Source: Guillardia theta CCMP2712
Taxonomy: Eukaryota; Cryptophyceae; Pyrenomonadales; Geminigeraceae
DNA: 64,000 nucleotides
Reading direction: 5' to 3'
NCBI RefSeq assembly: GCF_000315625.1
Contig: NW_005434648.1
Location: 413,869-477,868 of the forward strand
Within the stretch, counting starts at the first letter, position 1, and every line of letters begins with the position of its first letter. Positions 12,117 through 23,225 of this stretch are shown in pieces. The position numbers and the translations under genes were made by a program. The notes below the pieces were generated by a model. It saw nothing but the letters and a program-made list of their open reading frames with translations. It was not told the origin of the DNA and ran no database searches.

Positions 12117-15100
12117 ATGCCGAGTAGAGTCCGTCTGAAGAACAACAGCATTCACGACGAGCAAAGTGAAAATATGATAGAAGATTCACACACTTGCCTT
12201 GAATCGGACAATCTATCCTGTCGGAAAACAGTAACAAAGAAAAGACAGAAGGAAAATAAAGACGATTCTATAGCAGAAGAATTATCTCTACTTCTTAACT
12301 TCGAGACAGAAGCAAAAATGTATTCGCGAGATCACAAAGTAGCTGGAAGTCGGAAAAAGTCTAAGAAAATCCAATCTATCGACATGCCAGCCATTCTGCA
12401 AGCATGGAATTCAATCTTTGGAGATGACAAGCAAATCTTGAAGATGAAAAAGCTATCGCAGTTGATTCAACAATTTCCGAATGAATCCCTCCGTCATTTA
12501 TTGCATTCCGATGGAACAGGCCATAAAGTTAATCTCAGCGTCCTACCTTACCTCAACGATATCCTCTCCAGCGCAAATCTTAATACGTATAAGGATTATT
12601 TGGCAAAAGGCTTGTTTGATGAGTATCTCAATATTTTGCTCATGATGTGCTCGGTGTTGAGTTGCGATTCCTTTCAAACACAACACGATCATTCCCATGC
12701 CACGCACAAAACTCATTTCTTCTCAATTTTGCTGGATTGGACAGAAGAATTCATAAAAGCATTGTTCAACATGAAAAACTCTGAATCAAGAAAAAGAAAT
12801 GGATTGCTCAATTTGATGGAAATTCAGGCTTTTGAGGAATACATCAAATCATGTTTAGACTTGACCTTCACCGCGTACAAAAATCTTTTCAAGGGGTCTG
12901 AGGAATTTCTCTTCAAATTAATCAGGAATGGTACTGATTGCTTGCTGTTCAACGGAAGTCGAGGTCTGCAAGACATAGGGATGCATATTCTCATTGAATT
13001 GTACTCAGAAAAAGACTCCAACAAAAAAATTGTGTTGGAAGAAATATTTCACATGATGGATGATGATCGTTTGAAAACTGGAATGAAGAAAATTCAAGTT
13101 TTGAATTTGGAATCTTTGCCCAGTGTACACATACAATCTCTGATACTGGTTCAACTTTTTCAGTCTTGCTCCAGCGAAAATGAACTTGACGGTCAAGTGA
13201 AAGTCTTCCAACAACCCATTGAAGGGTTCATGAACTTGTGAGTGTAAAACTTGACATTATCTTCGAACTAACCAATTGTTTTAAAGATTTGAACAACGAT
13301 TTCTCGCAAATTCTTCTAATCCAAAAAGTGATTCTTTCAAGGATTTACCGTGTAAATTATTTTTGTCACAGTTAATGGAAGACTTTTGTAATTTGCTGAC
13401 ATGCAATTACCTTCCAGTGGTTCATCTCATCATTGAAATCTTTTTGGAACGTCTTGATCTTGTTGTGCAGCAAAGCTTTCATAGGGCTCATTACAAACTT
13501 CATGAATTTTATCGAATGATGATCGTTGACATCCTGGGAATCCTTATTTGCAGAATTGCCAAAATGATCAAGGACTATAATTCCGAAAAATCTGAGTTCA
13601 ATCTTGCCAAGTGCTTTGATTCCGACGAGCGAGATCATCTGTACAAAACCAGAAACCAGCAGATCCAATTCTGTTCTCTCAATCACGGCAAAACGAAGTT
13701 GAATGCGCCATTGCAGATTTTGGAAAAGACAGGCGACGAAGAACAATTGATCTGTGAAGAATCAAAACAGCTTTTGCTTAATTGGTTGTGTTCAAATCAA
13801 GGTGAAATGAAAGAATTGTCTCGTTCAGCCTATTACTATCTCTTGGCTCTTTGGTGCACACCGAAAGATAGCGGCCATGAAGTTGGATCTTTGTATTGGG
13901 AATCAGTAAGAAAAACTTCAGCTTTTCTTGATCGAAACCGCGAAAACTTGCAACCTACAAAACAAATTGGTATGATTGTTCGACGCATACTGCATGAAGG
14001 CTCATTTTATACCAAATTTTCGTCTCGTGCAAATCGTATTCTCATCAACTTGATAAATGAAGGCAAGAATGCCGAAAAAGTCAAGGTTTTGAAAGTTTTG
14101 AACGAGATCTTGTCCATTGATCCTGAACTCCCGCATCCAATCTTTGTTCAGAAAATCGAACAATCCTTGCTCTTGGATCCAGACAATGCAAACATGAGGG
14201 CAGCTGCAATTGAAGTGTATTGCAAGATGGCAGTCCAGAAATTTCAAAAAAATAGAAAATCCTCAGAATTCCAAAATTACTTTGGCATAATTTGTGGGCG
14301 AAGCTTTGACACTTCTATTCGAGTACGACAGGCTATAATTGGGTTCCTCAGGGAAATTGCGTTTTCTTCAAGATTCTACATACATGGTTCTGTTGAGGAA
14401 CACGCTGAAAAACTTGTTGGGTCAACAATCCAGAAGGTGAAGGAGGATCTAAGTTTGTCTTATGGCAAGATTGAAGGATACAGCAGAAATGAGAAAGTAT
14501 TTCATGTAAGATACGGTGTCAACGACCTGCAAGAATCGATCAATTTCTCAGACATTCTTTATCACTTAATTCCTAGTTGTATTGAAGAGTTGGGAATTCA
14601 TGGGCAGCACTCTGAACTGCTGATTGAATGTTGTGATCAAATGTCCGAAATTCTGCAAAGACAGGAAGATGATAGCATTCGGGAGCTGTGCATGTCTTTC
14701 TTTATGGATCTGTGGTTTTCGAACACATCTCATGCACCTCTTCAATTTTGTGTCGAGGAATTACTACGATTCTTAAGTCATGACGGGAATGAGCGGGACG
14801 AAAATAGTAATAGATCATGCTTAGAAGCAATTTTGCAATTCTTACTCAAAGATAAGATGCAGGCACGAGTCGGACATTTATATGTCGAATTGATATTCTC
14901 GAGAATCAAACATTGCAAATACAAGTCATCAAGCACAGATACAGATGAAGGAGAAATTTCAAAGTCATTCTGTGAGTCAAATTGTACGAAGGTGCTTGCA
15001 CTCGTGAAATTGATGATCCCTTGGTCCAAAACTTTCACGCAATCCTTTGCAACACACGTGGTAGATTTGATACCATTGTTTCACATTGCAGATGATGCAA

Positions 15101-17016
15101 AGGGGCAGACAACGATAATCAGTCACCTACTCGATCTGGTGATCACACTTTCGTCTAAATTGAATTGCCTGCCATTGGATTTCGAAACTTTCATCTTGCG
15201 AGCTTACGGCACTGGTTCCTTGAGGTTGAGCGATCCAAAGCGATGGACCAATGTGGAAGATCTCAAGAGAGCAGTCAAATGCTTGTGCTATTTGATCAAG
15301 TGCAACAGGACCAAAAGTTCTGTAGACTTTCTCCTCAGGTGCATGAAACAGTACTTGGCTTTTCTGCAAAGGTATATTTCAAGCCCTAAGCAGGAAGATA
15401 ATGCATGGGTTGCCCGCGCTCTAATTCTCTGTGGTTCTATCGTTAGATATTCATCGATTTGGTCGAGTGATAGAGAAAGTATCGAAATTTTAAGGCAGTC
15501 AAGGGACGAGCTATACTGTATTTGCATATCCCGTTTTTCAAATCATTCAGATGAATCTGTAAAGCGTTGTGCAATTAATTCCATCGGCGCAATTTGTTTG
15601 AATGATCCATGCAAACTGCTTCAAAACGCATGCATGAAGCTGATGATGAAACATCTATCTGTCGATGCAGTGCCTGTACTGCAAATCCAGATTCTCAAGA
15701 ACTTCGTTGATCTCTTTGAAGCTGAAGAAAATGAACTTGCAAGCTTATCCAACAATTACGGTCTATTGCAAAACAAGACCGAAGCACCACATTTGATCCG
15801 TATATCAGATACATCTACAACGGTGATGCATAAGTTTCATGGGATGATCCTCGAATTATCACTTTCCACTCACTTTGGCGTGAGATTTGAAGCTATCAAA
15901 TTGATATCCGTCATAATTAGGCGCGGTCTTACAGCCTCGTATATATGCTTACCTTTCCTTTTGGCACAACAGGCAACGTCAGATAAGGCATCTTCATTGG
16001 CCTTGAAGCTTCTCAACTCTATCTATGAAAAGGATTCTCTTCACTTTACTGCTCACATGTTCTGGGATGGAATATGTAAATCTTACAAGCTCTGTGAAAC
16101 TTCCCAAAACTTATCTTCCGATGCATTTTGTGCTGCTTTCAAGTTGATAACCGCTTCAGGAAGGGAAAATGCCTGCAAGTTCGTTAGGCAACTTTTACAT
16201 ATCTTAATATCAAAAATTTACGTTGTACCGGAATCCTTCGAGAAAGATTCAGGATCTTTGGGGACATCTTATTCGTTCAAGCTCTATCTCGCTGTGATTA
16301 TTTCACAATTTCCATACTTTACAATGGACGGACCACTTTATCTCCTTTCCTTGACGCATCAGAGCATATCAAACTTATCAGAACCGTGCTTGTCAGTCAT
16401 CAAATCAGATCAATCAAGGCATGGTGACGAAAGGCTTCGAACAAATTTAGAGTATCAAAGCGTTGCTTTGCTTGCAGAATTGCATGTGTTTGTTCAGAGC
16501 AAGTATGGGATCAAACCTGATAAACTGAAAAAGTTTCTAGATTCAAAGTGCATTGAAAAGTCTCCAATTAAGTCAGAGATGAAACCAGACAAGGTTTTCA
16601 AATCGCGGATGCTCTTCCATCAGAAAGATGATTGCTTTTCTGAATATATGCAGGAATTGCAAGATTTGCTATGCTTGACATTCTGCAATGAACAGAAGAG
16701 AGTCCCTGATAAAACTCCGAATCAAGAGGACACTAGAAGCCAGACTCGTGTTCAGGATTCGATGGTGTTGTCAAAAGTAACTCAATCAGAAGCTCCTACT
16801 TCGCTTCTGCATCAGGGAAATTGCAGGACACATCAACAGACAGAAGATGTATACGCAAGAGGTATGCGGGTTGAGCTTCTTTTTACAGACGGTGTGTGGT
16901 ACCCTGGAACAGTAACAAAAGCAACCAAAACGAAAGTATATGTGGAGTTTGACGATGGAGATAGATACCATATCTTGATTCCGTGCAACGAATTTCGAAA
17001 AATCAAGGCAGATTAG
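12117..17016 (+). CDS. SCC2: Cohesin loader SCC2/NIPBL (Nipped-B) with C-terminal Tudor-like domain
   Basis: SCC2/NIPBL with SCC4 loads cohesin onto chromatin in the nucleus. Two exons (12117-13237 and 13287-17016) separated by a 49-nt intron give exactly 4,851 nt, or 1,616 residues. The family is recognised from its HEAT-repeat body: KVLNEILSIDPELPHPIF followed by repeats with RAAAIEVYCKM and SIRVRQAIIGFLREIAF, which parallel the conserved NIPBL hook segment, and later WTNVEDLKRAVKCLCYLIK and VRFEAIKLISVIIRRG, which match the late HEAT repeats in order. The last 50 residues (about 1565-1616; RVELLFTDGVWYPGTV...VYVEFDDGD) look like a Tudor/Agenet-type barrel, known from plant PDS5 proteins but not a standard part of SCC2. 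The N-terminus is Lys-rich. The gene is visibly more A/T-rich than its neighbours and has only one intron. PDS5 was the main alternative, but the HEAT signature favours SCC2. Confidence 0.8.
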
Positions 17017-17144
17017 ATTTGTAGTAGAGTCTGATGGTACAGATGACAGGAAAATGCAAAAGTAGACATGGAGAAATTGCCAAATACCAAGAAAAATTCC
17101 AGCAGCACAGTATTATCTCGATTATGGATTTTGGTAGTAAAGCT

Positions 17145-19816
17145 TTATTGTATCTCTCCCGTTCTCGTTGATATTCGCTTGTATGGAAACTCTACGTTTC
17201 CTGAATCACCACCGTAGGTACGACTGACACCGAAAGCATCTGAACTTGTTGCCACTGCTCTTCCACTTGCATCAAATCTTTCAACTTGTTTTCCTGTTGT
17301 CGCAGCAAGCAGCTAAACGAAAGGATTCGTCAGGTAATCGAAATAATCATTGATGAGAATGTGGTGACAGAGGGATAGAAGATGAGAGAGAAGTGAACGA
17401 AGTGAGTCAGAGATGATGATTGTGCAGAGAAGAAGGAGAAAGTTCAACGCAACCTGTTCAAGCCTTGCAGTCTCTCGCTGTGCTTCAACTGCGATCATTC
17501 GTGCGTCATAGGCCTGCATTGCAAACGTGAGAGAACGTGGAGGATGAAACAGCTCGAGACCTCTGCTTCTGCTTGTGCGGCCCTGCGGAGTAATCTTGAT
17601 TGCTCTTCCATCTGCCAAACAAACATTAACTTCTGCTTAAAAGAACTGGACAACAAAACAAAGAAAAGAAGAGAGAGCGAACAAGGAGAATAAGGAGAAC
17701 AGGGAGAAGGAAAAGGATAAGGAGGATATGGAGAATCAAGGTGAAAAAGAGAACAAGGTGAACAGGCAGAATAAGGAGAATGAGAGTACATGAACGAGAG
17801 AGGGGGAAAATTCGATCAACGTACCATTTCTATCTGTTTCTTTGCTTCCTTCCGCATCTCCTCAGCCTTTTTTTTGTATTGAGTCGTCGATGCGTTCTCA
17901 AGCAAAGCAACAAGACCTGCTTCTCGAGGGTCAAAGCTTCCTCCTCCAGCTGTTTGTTGAAAAATCGATTCTCGTCTGCCCATGGCAGGTAAGTGACAGA
18001 ACACTGAGAATATGAAGCATCACTCTGAGAAGATCCAGCAGCTGCAGATGATGTTGGATAAGCAAACTTGCGACTGGAGTCAAACTCAATAGTTCGCGTT
18101 GCAAACTTGCTGTTGAAGCCGATGGTGGAGACGACACTCTGAACTCCCTCACTCGGCATAGGATGTCGGATCTTGTCTTTCTTGTTGTCGTTCTTCTCTG
18201 CTTCAAACATCTTGTCCTTTAACCAAGGTGTCGAATAGAGTTGAATGAGATCCAACAGGATCAGGGGAGAACTCTTATGAACCATCCTAGACTGGTTCTG
18301 TAACGAGATGGTAGGAAGCTGGAGGGAGTTGGCAAGGTCTGGATTTGACTGCAAACAAAGGAAGAGATCTTGATAGCGCAACTTGTCCCCCCTGGCACGA
18401 AACATAAGGTTCTCAACTCATATACAATCCTCTTTCTCTCACCGACTCAGCTCTTCATTGCGGGATCCAATGCCGCTCTTCACCGCCATTTCCAACACCA
18501 TCAGCAAGCTTGCCAGCTTGTCCTCTGTCAAGATCGGGCGCATGTCAGCATTTGCAGGCGGCTGATTCCAGGAGTAGAAGGAACGGACGATTCCGTCCTT
18601 GAGGAAGAAACCACGGAAGCACAGAGAGTCTCTCCCCCTGGTCAGAACAAACTCTCCAATCTCGTTGTTCATGCTCCAGGCTCCCTGCACATTCTTGCCG
18701 CCGTCCGTCACGAAACAGCTAAGCTTCCCGTTCTTCCACTGCCCCAGCACATGATTGTTCCTCTTCACGAAACGAAACTCTATCGGGGACTGATCGACAC
18801 TTTCGTACCACCGGAGCTCAACGAGTTGCTGTATCGTAGCCTTCACTCCTACATCATTCTGCACACTTGTGATGGCTTTTGCCCACAACTCTTCGCTGGT
18901 CTTGTTGGATCCACTGGTAGCAGAGTTGATCTTCTTCTCTATCGACTTCTTCCTCTCTTCATCTGTCATAGCCATGAAGCTCTTGATGTTCTTAGTCGTC
19001 GCGGGTGTTCCGAGCAACCTGTTTGTCTGGGCCTTGGGCTTGCTGTCCTCCTCCTTTGCCTCCTTCCTTCCCGTTTTTCCTTCCATTAGGTTTCTGGCCT
19101 TCAACATCTCTATCTCTTCTTCAGTGGACATGAACGCATCTTTGACTCTGTTCAGAGTCTGCAGTTCTGCTCGCTTCTTTTCTTGTTCAGCTGCGACTCG
19201 CTCCTGCATGCTCTGCTGAGCCTGCAGGAACTGAGCTTCTTGCTGAATCAGTGCTTGCTCCTGCAGAAACTTGAGCTGCGTCCTGAGCATTTGCTGCTCC
19301 TTCACTAGAAGGTCGTGCTCATGTAGCTGGATCTGAGCTTGAGCTGCTCGAATCTCATCTGAGTCTTTGGGGTCACAATCGAGTTTATCTTTCTCTTCCG
19401 CCAGGTCATACTCCTCCACGATCGAATTTTCCCAGTTCTTGATAAATCCTTCGGAAACGTGTCAGCTCGAGCAGAACACAACTAGCGCTACCTAAGAAGC
19501 CCACGGCAAGAAGACCCTGCCTCCTCCTCTTCTTCTGCATTTCTTCGTCTCTGCGTCCTTTCCTTCCCCCGCGGAGTATGACTTTGTCTTCCTGCTGCCG
19601 CTTTGCACTTACATACTCGAAATCAGCCTGTAGGACGCGCGACTCTCCTGTGCTCTTCCTCGGCTTCACTTCATGGACGCCTGAGGAGACCCAACGATGC
19701 TGCCACATGTCCTCTTCCTCGGACTCCTCCGACTCGCTGAAGCCCAGCCCGGGAGCAGGTTCGAAGTAAGAGGCGACGCTTCTCCTCCCCTCGACAAGGT
19801 TGAATCGCTGCGACAT
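17145..19816 (-). CDS. Coiled-coil protein of unknown function
   Basis: A multi-exon gene starts with MSQRFNLVEGRRSVASYF at 19816. An N-terminal acidic patch (SESEESEEED) leads to a Lys/Arg-rich stretch. A long Gln/Glu/Leu-rich coiled coil follows (about 18.9-19.4 kb: QQMLRTQLKFLQEQALIQQE). Next comes a globular segment around 18.45-18.85 kb (QWKNGKLSCFV, AWSMNNEIGEFVLTRGRD, FFLKDGIVRSFYSWNQ) that reads like a beta-rich domain with paired Trp/Gly turns. The C-terminal exons add short coiled segments (KKAEEMRKEAKKQIEM, AYDARMIAVEAQRETARLEQ) and the tail ends YKRISTRTGEIQ at 17145. Small introns separate these pieces. I do not recognise the globular domain and give no function. A scaffold or flagellar/cytoskeletal role would be a guess. 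Confidence 0.6.
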
Positions 19817-21171
19817 CCTTGCCTGCCAACATTAAAGTCGTTAGATCCTCCCGACTGACTCAGTACTCGTCTCTCAGCACTTCCTCCTCCCTCTCCCTCT
19901 CCTCCCTCTCTCTCAGTGCTGTCAAGCTGCGTTCAGAGCCTCCTCCCGCATTTTCAACGGCTCTGTCTACAAAAAAGTTGAAAAAAAGTCGACTCACTGT
20001 CACTGGGTGACTCCCGAGGGCCGCTTGCCCCACGCCGTTGAAGCTTCAACGGTCACGAGTCTAACGACTCAGTCCGGATCCGAGTGACGCCTCAACTGAG
20101 TCAGTTCTGCGAGTCCTGCGAGTCCTGAAAGCTTCAAGGCCCGGCCGGGCCGCTGTCACTCGGAAGCACTCGGCACTGGGCCCGGCCAGTGCTGCCGGGG
20201 CCGAAGCATGACTCGTGTGATGATCTGAGAGGCCAAAGAGGAGGGGTCCTCAAGTAGGTCCGAAGGAGGGGTCACCTCCTCATCATGCCGGGTATGTCTA
20301 CAGTTCATCCACCCGGTGACCCTCCCATCCCCAAGGGTTTCTGGGAATGAACCCGGTGGTGTCATATCCCCGGTGGTACGGTCGTATCTCGACTACCACT
20401 GACGATTGTTGAATGACCCTACCCCCCCTTCCCAAGTCTCGCTATGATAGCCACACTACCCCCCATTACACAGTAGGACAAATTACTTACAATTGAGGGG
20501 TGAGGGGTGAGGGGGGGGTTCTGTATTGTAGTAGGGGTGGGTCCCATGAATTACTGCTACCCCTTCAATGGTCTGATATGTCATCCTCAGAAAGTGACGG
20601 GGTCGGCAAAAGACAGGGGGTAGAATTAGTGGGGGTGGTAGTTAAGGGGGGTAGATGGCAGAGACAAAGGGGGTAGGGGTAGCATCAAGGATACTACCAG
20701 TGTGCCGTATCTTAGGGCCCCCCACCCCCACCCTTATTTTTCCCCTAAACCCTGTTCCTCAGTACCCACCACCCCATTCACCGTCTCTTTTAGTAGAAAA
20801 CCTCTTCCATCATGGCAGCTCCCCCGGCACTGCGATGGTACGCGAACAATGTGACTCGTCTACCATGCTCTCACTGCGATCTATGCGAAACCTTTAACAA
20901 AATGTATACTTCTTGACATGTCTGACAAGAACTTGCTCACTTGAGCTCGTTTTGTTCAATCTTCATCAAAACCCCTTGTTCTCCCCTGTGATACTCGCAG
21001 CAACATCCTCATACATGTCCCCTTATCCCTGTCTCACATGACAGTGCTTGTCATCTTCGATGATGCATCATTTCAACGTTAGATGCTGAGCACCAAGATT
21101 TCTTTGCATGAATTCTCATTATTGTGCCGATATGACTCGTTGATTTCTTTCAGAGTGAAAGAACGCGCTAG
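19817..21171. promoter_or_regulatory. Intergenic divergent promoter region with GC-rich palindromic island and GGGGTA-rich tract
   Basis: No coding exon is seen between the two divergent starts. The stretch next to the minus-strand gene (19,850-20,250) is GC-rich and contains palindromic GGCCCGGCCGGGCC (about 20,138) and GGGCCCGGCC (about 20,177) boxes. It also has two bZIP-type TGASTCA sites: TGACTCA at 19,856-19,862 and TGAGTCA at 20,097-20,103. From 20,400 to 20,780 the sequence is dominated by CCCCAC/GGGGTA runs, as in several other intergenic parts of this window. The regulatory reading is inference from position and recurrence. Confidence 0.45.
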
Positions 21172-23082
21172 ATGTCCAAGCACGAGGAGAGGAAGGGAAG
21201 TGTTTCTCCTACTCGAGGATCAGTAGCTTCTGCCTCGAAGCCCTCATTCCGTGCATCCTCGCCGAATAGAAATCGTTCAGAATCGTTACCTCAATCCAAG
21301 CTTTCCTCGGATGACTTCATCTCTCAATATCACTCGTTGGAAAAATTCAAGAAGAAGGTGAAGAAGACGGAGGCTCAAGATGCGAAGCCGACGGACTCAA
21401 AGCGTGCGCTGTCTCCTGCAAGAGAGCGTGCAAAGAATTCTTTTGTGCACAACTCAAGCGTCAAACTCTCACAAAAATCCTTCATTTCCAAGTATGAAAT
21501 TCTTTCTATGGCAGCGCCACCAAAACCAGTGCCTTGTAGCAGCGGATGTGTAGGAAACGATAATTTATCAACCCATCATTGCGAAGAGTGCAGCAAAGAT
21601 CTCTGTCGGTTTTGTGTCCTCGAACACAGTCAGAATGATTGGTCCGCCACACACACCCTCATCCCTCTGGCAGAATATCGGCTGACTGATCTGAAGAAGG
21701 CCGGATGGAATACTCGCGGAATTCAGGGGCTTGGAATTGCCGAGGACGATGAAACTATCGATAATCTTTCCAAGGTCTTTGGGAAGTCACATTCGCAGCC
21801 AGTAACCACATTGATGCTCCCCAGGATTGGGAGCCGAGGGTACGATTCAACGAAAGGGTCGGAGGATGCTTTCTTTCAATTCAATCGGGTCTCTTCTTTC
21901 GACTCTTCTTTGTCGCGAGACCATTTGAGATCATCGCCCAAGCATTCAAGCTCATTCTTCAATCGACCATCAAGCTCACATCGCACAGAACGTGATAAAT
22001 TATCCTCGGATACCATCCTTGAAAACCTGCCGGAAGAAACAGAAGCCTTGAACGTTGAAGAAAACCATGACAAGCACCATGAAGAGTTTGTCAACTTCTT
22101 TGACACGCTAGAACCTCCACCTGTCCCAAAGCTTAGGGCTCGTTCTCCGGATTTGCGTGGGTCCAACAGAGCTATGTTTACATCCAACTTCAATGCTGAA
22201 CAGAAGCAGAAACATGCCGAGGAACAAAATGGTCGCCTTTCTGGGAATCGTGCTCAGCGTCGTAACAGCCCTGAAAAATTGAGAGACTTCAACAATGACG
22301 TTGATTCCAAGTCTCCTCTAGAATCCCCCGTCGGCGCGTTCTCGCGGGCTACCACTTTCAGGATGATATCAACGATGACGGGCTATGGGTTTAAGGGTTT
22401 CCTCGAGCTGAAAGCAGACCTCTCACCTCGGTCAGCTCCAGAGAAAGTGTTTTGTGAGGTCACAGAGAAACATTTCTTGATCTCTCGTGCTGCAGACCTC
22501 GAGAGGCCCCTGTTCAGACTGCACCTGCTGGAACTTTTGTGCAAGATCCCAGCTGACATGCCAGACACTCTCCTCCTTGTCACTGTCGAAGCTGACGCAG
22601 CGAACGAGACCGGATGCCAACGATCACTCCCAGGAGGGAAAACTTTCATCGTCAGCAAAGACAAGAATGAGGCCAAGGCCTGGTACTCGCAGATCCAGGA
22701 GAACCTCAAACTTCTGGAGACTCTGCCTGAAAAGGAGCAGTATGACCTAGAGGACCTGGAGACTGACGCCAAACTGACCGTCGGCTCTAAAGTGAGGCTA
22801 CAGGGGTTCAAGCCGACAGGATCGTTTGCTCAGTACAACGGGATGGAGGGATGCATTGATGACATAGACCCGACGACAGATAAGTTCTACGTTGATGTCG
22901 ACGGCAAGACGATCAAAGCAAAGCTCGAGAACCTGAGGGGGATACGAGAGCTGTTGACCCCTTTCAAGCGCAGAGAGATGCAGAAGAAAGCGTCTGCCCT
23001 CCTTGATGAGATATCGCAAAAGAACAAGAAAGATGAGAAGTTCCTGGCTCAAGCTCGGAAAAAACTTTCGAGTATCAAATAA
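21172..23082 (+). CDS. B-box zinc-finger and PH-domain protein
   Basis: A single 636-residue open frame has no intron, which is unusual among its neighbours. The N-terminal 120 residues are Ser/Pro/Arg-rich and probably disordered. Residues about 123-165 form a B-box-like zinc finger (CSSGCVGNDN, THHCEECSKDLCRFC, VLEHSQNDWSATHTLI) with the expected Cys/His order. A second disordered Ser/Arg region follows. Residues about 410-525 look like a pleckstrin-homology domain (GFLELKADLSP, FCEVTEKHFLIS, and the closing helix EAKAWYSQIQENLKLL). A small basic/acidic C-terminal module (LTVGSKVRLQGFKP...GMEGCIDDIDPTTDKFYVDV) resembles a KOW/SH3-like barrel. The combination suggests a membrane-recruited adaptor. 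B-box assignment is fairly sure, PH likely, and cellular role unknown. Confidence 0.65.
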   Translation: MSKHEERKGSVSPTRGSVASASKPSFRASSPNRNRSESLPQSKLSSDDFISQYHSLEKFKKKVKKTEAQDAKPTDSKRALSPARERAKNSFVHNSSVKLSQKSFISKYEILSMAAPPKPVPCSSGCVGNDNLSTHHCEECSKDLCRFCVLEHSQNDWSATHTLIPLAEYRLTDLKKAGWNTRGIQGLGIAEDDETIDNLSKVFGKSHSQPVTTLMLPRIGSRGYDSTKGSEDAFFQFNRVSSFDSSLSRDHLRSSPKHSSSFFNRPSSSHRTERDKLSSDTILENLPEETEALNVEENHDKHHEEFVNFFDTLEPPPVPKLRARSPDLRGSNRAMFTSNFNAEQKQKHAEEQNGRLSGNRAQRRNSPEKLRDFNNDVDSKSPLESPVGAFSRATTFRMISTMTGYGFKGFLELKADLSPRSAPEKVFCEVTEKHFLISRAADLERPLFRLHLLELLCKIPADMPDTLLLVTVEADAANETGCQRSLPGGKTFIVSKDKNEAKAWYSQIQENLKLLETLPEKEQYDLEDLETDAKLTVGSKVRLQGFKPTGSFAQYNGMEGCIDDIDPTTDKFYVDVDGKTIKAKLENLRGIRELLTPFKRREMQKKASALLDEISQKNKKDEKFLAQARKKLSSIK

Positions 23083-23225
23083 ACTTCATTGATAACATAG
23101 TTCGAAAGGATGAAATGTTCTTCTTACAATTACATTCTATTGATATTCAATCACCTTCTTTAGTTTACAAGCTGTTACTTTTCAATCCTCGACTTGTCGA
23201 CATATTCACAAACATTTGCAAATCG

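Noticed and set aside
12117-17016. PDS5 as identity of the Tudor-tailed HEAT protein
   Set aside because: The order and content of the HEAT segments follow SCC2/NIPBL; only the short tail resembles plant PDS5.
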